Assembly (NCBI RefSeq): GCF_029625315.1
Contig: NZ_CP121110.1
Location: forward strand, 1,169,501-1,233,500
DNA length: 64,000 nucleotides
Source of the DNA: Flavobacterium ginsengisoli
Lineage (GTDB): Bacteria > Bacteroidota > Bacteroidia > Flavobacteriales > Flavobacteriaceae
Reading direction: 5' to 3'
Made by a program: the position numbers and the translations under genes
Shown: positions 1 through 8,042 of the stretch, in pieces
Layout of the letters: every line of letters starts with the position of its first letter
Numbering within the stretch: the stretch's first letter is position 1
The notes under the pieces: generated by a model
The model's input: only the letters and a program-made list of their open reading frames with translations
The model's database searches: none
Told to the model about the DNA's origin: nothing

Positions 1-1
1 C

Positions 2-1168
2 GAAGTAAAAGCACGAAAAGGAGAATACCTGCCATTTGTTGGTTTTAGCGCTGGTGCCGACTTAACCAAATCTGGAAGATACACCAGCACAGGTTCTGGC
101 GAAGCAACAACAGATATTATGCCTGGCAAAGAAACACCTGATCCGCTTCCTAATTATCGTTTTGCACTGACTTCAAGTTGGGAAATAGATATTTGGAACA
201 AACTTCATAATGCAAAGAAAGCCGCTTTAAACCGTTATTTAGGTTCTATTGAAGGAAAGAATTTTGTGATTACCAATTTGATTGCAGAAATAGCCGATTC
301 GTATTATGAACTTTTAGCATTAGATAATCAACTAGAAATCACCAAACAAAACATTGACATTCAAACCAATGCTTTAAAAGTGGTTAAAATACAGAAAGAA
401 GCCGCAAGAGTTAACGAACTGGCTGTACGTAGATTTGAAGCGCAGATTTTGAGTACGCAAAGTCTTCAGTTTGATATTCAGCAAGAAATTACCGAAACGG
501 AGAATAAAATCAATTTCTTATTAGGGCGTTTTCCTCAAAAAATTGCTAGAAGCGACAATACTTTCAGCACTATTACTCCGGCAGATATTCACGCAGGAGT
601 ACCTTCACAGCTTTTAGAGAATCGTCCAGATATTAAAAAAGCAGAAATGGAACTAATTGTCGCAAAACTGGATATTAAAGTCGCTAAAGCGAAATTTTAC
701 CCTTCGCTAGGCATTTCAGCAGGGATTGGATATGAAGCTTTTAATACCAAATATTTACTGACTTCTCCAGAATCTCTGTTGTATTCTATAGCAGGCGATT
801 TGGTTGCTCCTCTAATTAATAGAAATGCAATAAAAGCAGAATATCTTACCGCTGGAGCTAAGCAAATTCAGGCTGTATACAATTATGAAAGAACATTGGT
901 AAATGCTTATATCGAAGTTGCCAACCAATTGTCTAAAATTCAAAATACGACAAAAAGCTACGGCTTGAAGTCACAGCAAGTTGATGCTTTAAACGAATCT
1001 GTTCAGATATCTAACAATTTGTTTAGTTCTGCCAGAGCAGATTATATGGAAGTTTTATTGACTCAAAAAGATGCTTTAGAATCAAAATTTGAACTTATCG
1101 AAACCAAAAAACAGCAGATGAACGCCTTTGTTAATGTTTACAGAGCATTAGGAGGTGGCTGGAATTAG
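2..1168 (+). CDS. TolC-family outer membrane efflux protein, 5' partial
   Basis: This is the C-terminal 388 residues of an outer-membrane efflux porin of the NodT/OprM type; the frame is open from base 2, so the start lies before the window. Such porins form trimeric channels that carry substrates of RND or similar pumps across the outer membrane. The sequence shows the two long helical repeats of the family, and the hallmark RPDIKKAE segment followed by KAKFYPSLG opens the second repeat. It ends in NVYRALGGGWN, close to the end I reconstruct for the other porin in this window (45815-47226). The partner pump must lie upstream. No frameshift is visible. Confidence 0.88.
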   Translation, partial: EVKARKGEYLPFVGFSAGADLTKSGRYTSTGSGEATTDIMPGKETPDPLPNYRFALTSSWEIDIWNKLHNAKKAALNRYLGSIEGKNFVITNLIAEIADSYYELLALDNQLEITKQNIDIQTNALKVVKIQKEAARVNELAVRRFEAQILSTQSLQFDIQQEITETENKINFLLGRFPQKIARSDNTFSTITPADIHAGVPSQLLENRPDIKKAEMELIVAKLDIKVAKAKFYPSLGISAGIGYEAFNTKYLLTSPESLLYSIAGDLVAPLINRNAIKAEYLTAGAKQIQAVYNYERTLVNAYIEVANQLSKIQNTTKSYGLKSQQVDALNESVQISNNLFSSARADYMEVLLTQKDALESKFELIETKKQQMNAFVNVYRALGGGWN

Positions 1169-1190
1169 TAGTTTTCATTTTTATTTTTTG

Positions 1191-1225
1191 AAAAGGAGAT
1201 TGGCTGAAAAGCTAATCTCCTTTTT
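1191..1225 (+). terminator. Rho-independent terminator of the efflux porin gene
   Basis: A 15-bp stem with one G-T pair closes on a GAAA loop and runs into TTTTT, 22 bases after the porin stop codon. Confidence 0.85.
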
Positions 1226-1330
1226 GTATTTAAAATGCTAAGCTCTTACTTAACTAAACTCAAACAGAGTTAATGTTTGTATTATTTACAAATCATCTAC
1301 CTCTGATTGTATTTCAAGATAAGACAAATA

Positions 1331-1364
1331 AAAAAAGCTCATTTATTTGCTAAATGAGCTTTTT
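1331..1364 (-). terminator. Terminator of the minus-strand gene at 1367
   Basis: A 13-bp perfect stem (AAAAGCTCATTTA and its complement) with a 5-base loop is flanked by A and T runs on both sides. It can stop transcription in both directions between convergent genes. Confidence 0.8.
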
Positions 1365-1366
1365 CT

Positions 1367-1876
1367 TTATCTTGTTATTTTGGCGTAAAACCATCTTTCA
1401 CGAGCGTAACTTATTCCTTTATACAATACTAATCCGAAAATTACATAAAAAGAAACTTTAAAATAAATAGCAAGATACCAAGATCTAGTTTGAGAATTAT
1501 AGTATTCTATTGGAGCATCTCTTAAGAAAAAATTTCCTGTCAATTTGCTTTTGTAAAGCGGTTGCTTATCAAAATTTTCCTTTAGATATTCGAGCTTCGT
1601 TATTCTTAATTCTATTTCTGATTGATTACCTAAAGTTATTCCTTTAACCAGATAGGATAATCCCGTTCCCTCACCTGTTCCAGCATCTTCAGAAATTTGT
1701 TTGATTAATAAAACATCATTTACAGTGTATTTATTTTTATTCCTAAAGCTTTTTAGATTTTCATATTCGTTCAAATAACTATCTGTAATGAGACTTCCTA
1801 TTGTTATTACAGTAGATATAATCACATTACAAACAATAAGAAAAGCTAAAAATGCTATTCCTGCTCTTTTTATCAC
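1367..1876 (-). CDS. Uncharacterised membrane protein with two TM segments
   Basis: I do not recognise this 169-residue protein. It has one hydrophobic segment at residues 6-30 and another near 140-158. The roughly 110 polar residues between them probably face the periplasm. It lies 27 bases downstream of the secreted-protein gene at 1904-3196 on the same strand and is followed at once by a terminator, so the two probably form a short operon. Nothing in the sequence indicates a catalytic function. Confidence 0.6.
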   Translation of the reverse strand: MIKRAGIAFLAFLIVCNVIISTVITIGSLITDSYLNEYENLKSFRNKNKYTVNDVLLIKQISEDAGTGEGTGLSYLVKGITLGNQSEIELRITKLEYLKENFDKQPLYKSKLTGNFFLRDAPIEYYNSQTRSWYLAIYFKVSFYVIFGLVLYKGISYARERWFYAKITR

Positions 1877-1903
1877 TTTAAATTATTTTATATAACATTC
1901 AGC

Positions 1904-3196
1904 TTACATTTCTTTTAAATTGGTTTCTATTTTCTCTCCATCTTTACTTATGGTTACACTTTTCTCAATATTCGCTTTGTCTATGTATGACGATCTTGCT
2001 GTTCCATAATTAGTTGTAGAACCTGCGTAGCCCCAATAGTTATAATAATTGGTATATCCTGAGACATAAGAATAGTTGTAAGAGTTAGAAAAATCAAAAC
2101 TAGCCATAACGACATAAGTGCCTGGCATAAGATCTAAAAACTCAAAATGTCCTTCGTCATCATATACTTTGGCTTTTTTTACTGAATAACCAAAATCAGA
2201 ATGTAGAGGAACTTCTGGCATTTTTTTCTGTTTTCGTATTTTTTTGTTGACTTCTACCCATTCTTCATAATAATCAGAACTTGGAAAAAGTGTAATCTCA
2301 GTTCCTTTTGGAGCATATTGCTTTTTAGCCGTATTTACTAAACCTCCTAATTTTTTACCAGAGTTTGCTCTTGCATAAGCTGTTCCAATAATAACACTAT
2401 TGCCTTTTGAAATCTGCTGAACAACTTGCTCTTTGTTAAATTTACTTTTAATGGGCTGATAATCTAACTCTTCGTTAACTGTAATTTCCCACATACCTTT
2501 ACCCATCGACATTTCGCGTTGCCAAAGTCGGTGGTCCTTTTTTATCAATTATATAATTATACACAGCACCTGTACTTTCTTCTGAAACAGTAACAAGCCA
2601 TGTATCATGCTTACCTGTTCTTGGAGAGTAATAACTAAAACTTTTCACCTCCTTGACACTATAAGGCTCTGTAAGCACTTTTGATTCATCATTATAATAA
2701 AACTGAAAAAAACGGGCTTTATAACCTACATCTAATGGCAATGTACCAATCATGTGGTCAGTCCAATTGAAATCTATAAATGGTTCTGTCGGATTCAGTT
2801 TTAATTTTTTATCCTTTTTGGTTTTCTTAGAATAATAATTTCCTGTAATGGGATCAGTAAAATCTAAGTTTAATTTGGTTTCCTTTCTATCGCTAGTATA
2901 GCTAATGGGTTTTAACGTTTGAGCATCTGCTACAGAAATATGTGTGGTCGTTTTTCCATTGTCCTTTGGAGTATAGACATTGGACAACGTTAGCTGATTG
3001 TTGGCTAAAGTAATATCATATGCTAATGATCCCATCTTTGTCCAGCTTGTATCTTTAACATAATATACTGTGTAAAGAGACTTTTCCTGTTTAATGTATT
3101 TGGTATTGATATCCTTGCCTCCGGAGTTATTGTCTTCTGACAAAATACAGTAAATGGAAGCAGACTTACTGTTAAAAAAAGTGCATACAATTTCAT
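1904..3196 (-). CDS. Uncharacterised secreted protein, frameshifted as written
   Basis: As written this is two overlapping open frames (about 2499-3196 and 1904-2548), but they read as one protein of about 430 residues. The true start is probably the ATG at 3196, which gives a signal peptide (MKLYALFLTVSLLPFTVFC) in a different frame from the body. Restoring one base in the CCGG at about 3121 joins the signal to the body (TPGGKDINTKY). Removing one base near 2537-2544 (A6GG) joins IIDKK to DHRLWQREM. The C-terminal part is rich in Tyr, Ser and Asn. The family is unknown to me. Indel positions are inferred from frame continuity, not from reads. Confidence 0.6.
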
Positions 3197-3401
3197 AGTG
3201 GCTAATAATGATTAATGGGGCAAATGTTTTTGTTTGTAATTCAAATGTAGTAAAAATCTTTTTATTTCTTTTTTGCCAGAATTTATCCAAATTCAACTAA
3301 TTATTAAAACATTAAAAATCAAAAAGTTACAATAAATCGTAATTTACAATCAATATTTAGCAGGTTTTTTACTTCCAAAAACATACTATTTGTATACTAA
3401 A

Positions 3402-3428
3402 TACGTACACTGGATTTATGTGTACGTA
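3402..3428. promoter_or_regulatory. Inverted repeat upstream of the PL14-like gene
   Basis: TACGTACAC and GTGTACGTA form a perfect 9-bp inverted repeat with a 9-bp AT-rich spacer. Further ACGTAC copies follow at once (about 3431). It lies 120 bases before the start at 3548 and looks like a binding site for a dimeric regulator. The regulator is unknown. Confidence 0.45.
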
Positions 3429-3547
3429 AAAACGTACTTTATTACCCCTTACCTAAACTATTAATAATCAACTTTACACTTTCGGTTTCAAATACTACTA
3501 TCTATTTTACTAACTATTAATTGTTTACTAACCTTAAAATTTAAAAA

Positions 3548-4336
3548 ATGAAGAAAATCATAAAATTAACTTGTATGCTAGCCACTGCAGCATTGCTATT
3601 TTATTCTTGCGAAAAGGAACAAGATTTAGATGTGGCTAAAACTGCTAAGAAAGATGCCCCCGTATTGGCCAATAAAGACACTCTTTCTGTAAGTTCTGAA
3701 CTTCAAGGTAGCGCAACTGCAAAAGGAACGGCTACTGCAAGAACCATAACTTTACAAACCAACACCTTATCTTGCCCTGGTGGATTGTGTACATCGTATG
3801 GTGTTTGGTCTACTGGCGTTTATACGGTTTGGTTTCAAATGAAATTTAACAACGGATTTTTCTGGAGCCGAGGTGGCAAATGCGGATATGGTATCTTAAT
3901 TGGCGACCAAAATACAGGCGGTGATCCAGGTTGGGACGGAAATGGCGGTAGCGCAAGATTTATGTGGTATTGCCCAAACGGATCTAATTCTGCTAAAGGA
4001 AGTGGCGCTTATCTTCAGCCTTATGTGTATTATAGAGATCAGCCTGGACAATATGGCAATGATTTTGGAAAGAAATATTATATACAGGAAGGTGTTACTT
4101 ATAATTGCCAGATATCTGTGAAACTAAATACAGGATCAAATACTGACGGATATGTTAAATATTACGTAAATGGCACAGAGATCTTAAACGAAAAAATTCG
4201 TTGGGTAACAAACGATTCTAAACGAAATGTGAATGCAGTAAGCTTACATACTTTCCGTGGCGGAAGTCAAGAATACTGGAAAGCTCCTGTAACTAGCTCT
4301 ATTTACTATCCTAGTGCTTCTTGGGACGCTTTATAA
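3548..4336 (+). CDS. Polysaccharide lyase 14-like lipoprotein
   Basis: A lipoprotein signal ends in the lipobox LFYSC (Cys21), so the protein should be anchored in a membrane, probably the outer one. A linker rich in Ala, Thr and Lys runs to about residue 75. The rest has the pattern of the PL14 jelly-roll: a YTVWFQMKF strand, a Gly-rich loop with GGDPGWDGNGG, then SARFMWY, an LNT-x-DGYVKYYVNG strand and a HTFRGG strand near the C-terminus. PL14 enzymes cleave uronate polymers such as alginate or glucuronan by beta-elimination; the substrate here is unknown. It stands alone with its own terminator and is not in a SusCD locus. Family assignment comes from pattern recognition only. Confidence 0.6.
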   Translation: MKKIIKLTCMLATAALLFYSCEKEQDLDVAKTAKKDAPVLANKDTLSVSSELQGSATAKGTATARTITLQTNTLSCPGGLCTSYGVWSTGVYTVWFQMKFNNGFFWSRGGKCGYGILIGDQNTGGDPGWDGNGGSARFMWYCPNGSNSAKGSGAYLQPYVYYRDQPGQYGNDFGKKYYIQEGVTYNCQISVKLNTGSNTDGYVKYYVNGTEILNEKIRWVTNDSKRNVNAVSLHTFRGGSQEYWKAPVTSSIYYPSASWDAL

Positions 4337-4383
4337 TATATAATACACTTTAAAGAAAATTTGAACCGAAAAAATAAACCCTA

Positions 4384-4427
4384 CAACTTCGATGTTTTAT
4401 CAATTAAAAAACATCGAAGTTGTTTTA
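4384..4427 (+). terminator. Terminator after the PL14-like gene
   Basis: A stem of about 15 bp (CAACTTCGATGTTTT and its complement) is followed by TTTTAGTT. It sits between convergent genes. Confidence 0.75.
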
Positions 4428-4439
4428 GTTAAAAACCTT

Positions 4440-5414
4440 CTACAATTCTTTCTTAAAACAAATACTGGTTTCTATTCCAGCATATTGTCCATAATTTTCG
4501 ATAACTGTATAAGTTCTAGTATATAATGCTACCGCTTCTACTTGCACATTACTTGTTTCCAAAACAGAAAATGTATAACCCAATTCTTTTGCCCAACTTT
4601 CAAGTTGGTTTAAAATATTATATGCTATTCCTCTTCCTCTATATTCTTCAGAAACAAACATACGTTTTACCTCAACAGATTCATTATCAAATTGTTTTAT
4701 AGCTCCACAACCAACTGCAACGCCGTTGATGTAAGCAATAATAACATGCTTAATAGCATCTACCTTATTAAACTGATTGAAGTATTCCTGCATGTCTCCA
4801 TTTCTGCTTGCTAAGTTCTCATCTAGTTTTACAATTAAATTTGCAAAATCGGTGTTTTGAGAAGTCGTTCTAACGAATTCTAGATCTTCAGTATATCCGT
4901 ATATTTTCATATCTGTTAAGTCTTGTTCTCTTTTTCTATAATCTTTCTTTAAAAGCCCTTCATATACAAATCCAGAACGCTCCGCAACTTTAATGCTTGC
5001 TGTATTATCTACAGCAATTTTCATAAATAATCTATTAAACTTTTTCTTTGCAAAACACCAATTTTTAAATGCTGTTAATGCCTCAGCACCGTAATTATTG
5101 CCACTATATTTTTCGAAAATAAAATAAGCAAGTTCGCCTTTTGGTACTTTCCAGTCAATTTCTCTAACCGATATATGACCTATAAATTCATTATTTTCTT
5201 TTAAAAATATAGCGCAAGCAAAACCTTTATTTTCTTGCCAATCTATGGTTTTCTGCTCCATATATTTTTTTGTTGCTTCCAAACTGTCGTTAACCTTTAG
5301 CATATTAGTAAAGTAATCGTACAAGTATTCGCGATTATCGGTTATGCTTTTAAAAAAACATTCAGAATGTTCGGGACTGTAAGGTTTTATAAGAAGGTTT
5401 TTGGTTGTTATCAT
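4440..5414 (-). CDS. Tandem GNAT acetyltransferase (RimJ-like plus second GNAT)
   Basis: This is a 324-residue fusion of two GNAT domains. Residues 1-180 resemble RimJ/RimL N-acetyltransferases (GELAYFIFEKYSGNNYGAEAL, then VAERSGFVYEG). Residues 185-324 form a second domain with the acetyl-CoA loop EEYRGRGIAYNILNQLE and the motif VKRMFV. The family transfers acetyl groups from acetyl-CoA to amines; neither substrate can be read from the sequence. The two halves are joined in frame, so this is a genuine fusion. The gene stands alone on the minus strand. Confidence 0.8.
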   Translation of the reverse strand: MITTKNLLIKPYSPEHSECFFKSITDNREYLYDYFTNMLKVNDSLEATKKYMEQKTIDWQENKGFACAIFLKENNEFIGHISVREIDWKVPKGELAYFIFEKYSGNNYGAEALTAFKNWCFAKKKFNRLFMKIAVDNTASIKVAERSGFVYEGLLKKDYRKREQDLTDMKIYGYTEDLEFVRTTSQNTDFANLIVKLDENLASRNGDMQEYFNQFNKVDAIKHVIIAYINGVAVGCGAIKQFDNESVEVKRMFVSEEYRGRGIAYNILNQLESWAKELGYTFSVLETSNVQVEAVALYTRTYTVIENYGQYAGIETSICFKKEL

Positions 5415-5580
5415 TTTATGGTAAATTGTAGTTGTGCTTTCTAAAGGTAAAACTATACAAAAACCTGATGCGTAAAAATGCTATTTTTCTATTAGTTAAT
5501 GCGTTTTTTGCATTAGGTCGCTTTTTTGATAAGTAGTAATCGAAAAGAAGAAATGCTACAAATCAAAAAGCATTCTAAAA

Positions 5581-6276
5581 CTAAATCAGCTTATTTTTAA
5601 TCTCTTTATACTTAGAACGACCGATTGGCAACAAGTCGCCGTTTTTGAGTTGCATACTATACTTTCCTCCTGCTTCTACCGCAATTTTATCTGCTTGTTC
5701 CCAAGAGAGAATATACGATTTGTGTATTCTTTCGAAGGTGTCGGGAAGCAGTTTTTCTAAAGCTTCAAGCGATTTATCGTGTAATTCTATTTTATTATTT
5801 GCCAAATGCAACTCGGTATAAATTCCTGCGCCTTTTATGTATAAAATTTCATTAACAGGAACGAGTTTAAAGGTCTTTGATTTTCTTACTGCCAAAAAAC
5901 GAACATCGGCGCCAGATTGTTTTCCTTGAGCGGTAAAGCGCGTAAAGGCTTGCGATAATCTGTTTTGATCGAAAGGCTTTGGTACAAAATCTAAAACACC
6001 ATAATTAAAAGCTGTAATGGCTTTATCGGTGTAAGCTGATACAATAATGGTCTGAAACGGACCAGCAACAAAAGTCTGCAGGATTTCAAAGCCATCTTCT
6101 CCATTAAGATTCAAATCTAAAAGCGACAAATCAATTTCATTATTTTCAATAATCAAAAGTCCGTTTTCGAGAGAATCAGAAATCAGAATCTGAGCGTCTT
6201 TATCAAAGAAATCACGTGTCATTCTTTCTACTCTCTTGGCAATACGAGCTTCATCTTCAATTATGAGTATTTTCAT
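5581..6276 (-). CDS. LytTR-family response regulator
   Basis: An N-terminal receiver domain (MKILIIEDE, phospho-acceptor Asp54 in SLLDLNLNG, KPF near residue 105) is followed by a LytTR DNA-binding domain (residues 130-230, with IHKSYILSW and the C-terminal RSKYKEIKNKL). I take the ATG at 6276; an upstream TTG at 6285 would overlap the kinase gene. It begins one base after the kinase stop codon, so the two are translationally coupled. Targets are unknown. The divergent TonB-type gene at 8043 is a candidate by position. Confidence 0.88.
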   Translation of the reverse strand: MKILIIEDEARIAKRVERMTRDFFDKDAQILISDSLENGLLIIENNEIDLSLLDLNLNGEDGFEILQTFVAGPFQTIIVSAYTDKAITAFNYGVLDFVPKPFDQNRLSQAFTRFTAQGKQSGADVRFLAVRKSKTFKLVPVNEILYIKGAGIYTELHLANNKIELHDKSLEALEKLLPDTFERIHKSYILSWEQADKIAVEAGGKYSMQLKNGDLLPIGRSKYKEIKNKLI

Positions 6277-6277
6277 T

Positions 6278-7918
6278 TTAATCAAAAATTTTAATGATAG
6301 TCTCCCAACCTTTTTCTACAGAATGAGAATCAAAAGACCAATTGGTGCCATAACTTTCTGTTAATCTAGCTTCAATGTATTTAAATCCAGTTCCTATTCG
6401 CTTCTCTTTTTTAGCTTTTCGATTTTTGGCAAAAGTCAGCAAAGTGTATTGTTTAAATTGCTTTTCTCTAGTAAATTTTAAACAGAAAACGATACAGCCT
6501 TGTTCTGGAGGAAGACTGTGCGTTATTCCGTTTTCTATTATGGTATGAAAAATAGCTGGCGGAATGGTTTCCTTTTCATCAATTTCTTCTTCTTGCCATT
6601 CATAACAAATTTCTTTCCGAAAAGACATTACTTCCAAATGTCTTCGGCACAAATCGATTTCTTGTCTGATCGTAATAAGTGTATCTTCAGCAATATCATT
6701 CATTATATCAAATTCTTCTGCAAGAGCGCGAATAAAAACAACTCCTTCTTTTGGCGATTCTTCTATCCAATCAATCAATGAAGTTAAAGTATTACGGAGA
6801 AAATGCGGCTGAATATTTTTCTTAATCAATTCTAATTGCAATCTAGAAGAAAGCGACAATGATGCATTATGTGCTTCTTCCATCGCTTTTGCTCGTATCG
6901 TATGCAAATAAAGCATACAGAGCACTAAAATGGTAAAAGCAATAAACAACCCAAAATCATAAAACATAAAATAATTGACAACAACGCCCGCCAATAAACC
7001 AGTCGCAACAATAAGTCCTCCTTTCGTTTTTCTAATTGCGGCATCAATTGCTATTATAATTGAAAAAAATCGAGCTGTAATGGTAAAATAAGTCGCAGAA
7101 ATATCATAATGCCCATAATAACCAATATAAACTGCTAAAAGAGAAATAAATAAAAGAATCAAAAATAGTTTCTTTCTTTTAAATTCAAATTGAAGCATAA
7201 AATACCACGGCACCAGCATTGAAATAGCAAAGGTAAGCCAGCCTATAATCTTTAAACGAGTATAAAATTGATCGTAAGGAATCTCTAAATAATACTTTAC
7301 ATATTCTATGATTAACAGACAGAAGAAAAGCAGACAAATAATTCCGAAAAGCAAAACTGCTAATTCTTTTCGTGTGCTGTTTATATACAAAAAGAAATAA
7401 TAAATACCTGCAATAAGAAAAGCGCCCGCCATAAGATTCATAAAAGATACTACAACAAGCGGTGAACGATGAAGCTGGAGATAGTTTTTAAGTTTCACAT
7501 CTATACCGCGTTCTGCTTCTCTGTTATAAACTTGTGAACCGATTAAAATAACGGTATGTTTTCCAAGATTAGATAATTTTTTCGGAATTTGATAATACGA
7601 CGTTTCTGTTCCAGGAACCTCAGCACGACTCGATTTTGCCATCTGACCGTTTCTTCCCACCAAAACGCCATCCCAATACACATCAAAAGCACCAAAAGCA
7701 TTTATCTGAAGTCCGAGAGATTCAGAAGTATTGTTCCGTTTTTGGATTTCAACATCTGTTTGAAATTTAAAACTTGAACTATCTGGTTTTCCCCAGTCCA
7801 TTTGCTGATGATCATAATCAACCTCATAGGTTACGTCGGTTGTAACGTACTCTTTGTAATAATTACACGAGGTAAATAGCGACAGAAGTAAAACGTTGAA
7901 AAAGTAAGATTTATACAT
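6278..7918 (-). CDS. LytS-type sensor histidine kinase
   Basis: This 546-residue kinase starts with a lipobox-like signal (LFTSC), then an extracellular beta-rich region to about residue 150 and seven or so membrane helices (about 155-345). It ends in a His_kinase module with phospho-acceptor His in IQPHFLRNTL; most relatives have PHFLFN here. The ATP-binding part (IIENGITHS and GTGFKYIEARL) is divergent. I prefer the ATG at 7918 over the one 39 bases upstream because it places the signal peptide correctly. It pairs with the LytTR regulator next to it and is divergent from the TonB-type gene at 8043. Confidence 0.82.
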   Translation of the reverse strand: MYKSYFFNVLLLSLFTSCNYYKEYVTTDVTYEVDYDHQQMDWGKPDSSSFKFQTDVEIQKRNNTSESLGLQINAFGAFDVYWDGVLVGRNGQMAKSSRAEVPGTETSYYQIPKKLSNLGKHTVILIGSQVYNREAERGIDVKLKNYLQLHRSPLVVVSFMNLMAGAFLIAGIYYFFLYINSTRKELAVLLFGIICLLFFCLLIIEYVKYYLEIPYDQFYTRLKIIGWLTFAISMLVPWYFMLQFEFKRKKLFLILLFISLLAVYIGYYGHYDISATYFTITARFFSIIIAIDAAIRKTKGGLIVATGLLAGVVVNYFMFYDFGLFIAFTILVLCMLYLHTIRAKAMEEAHNASLSLSSRLQLELIKKNIQPHFLRNTLTSLIDWIEESPKEGVVFIRALAEEFDIMNDIAEDTLITIRQEIDLCRRHLEVMSFRKEICYEWQEEEIDEKETIPPAIFHTIIENGITHSLPPEQGCIVFCLKFTREKQFKQYTLLTFAKNRKAKKEKRIGTGFKYIEARLTESYGTNWSFDSHSVEKGWETIIKIFD

Positions 7919-7999
7919 AAGATAAAGATAAAACAAATATCCAATTGCCAAATGCATTTGGAAAGTTCGTAGAGCCGTTTGAATGTTTTCAGAAATACC

Positions 8000-8016
8000 A
8001 ATTCATTTTATGAATT
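8000..8016. promoter_or_regulatory. Palindrome in the kinase/TonB divergent region
   Basis: AATTCAT-TTT-ATGAATT is a perfect 7-3-7 inverted repeat 27 bases before the start at 8043. It could be an operator or an mRNA hairpin near the start. The regulator is unknown. Confidence 0.35.
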
Positions 8017-8042
8017 AATCTTGTACAACAAAATCAATCCAA

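Noticed and set aside
7957..7994. Possible LytTR repeat TTTGGAAAGTTC / TTTGAATGTTTTC, 21 bases apart upstream of the gene at 8043
   Set aside because: Only about half of the positions agree and all are AT-biased, so I do not count it as a site.
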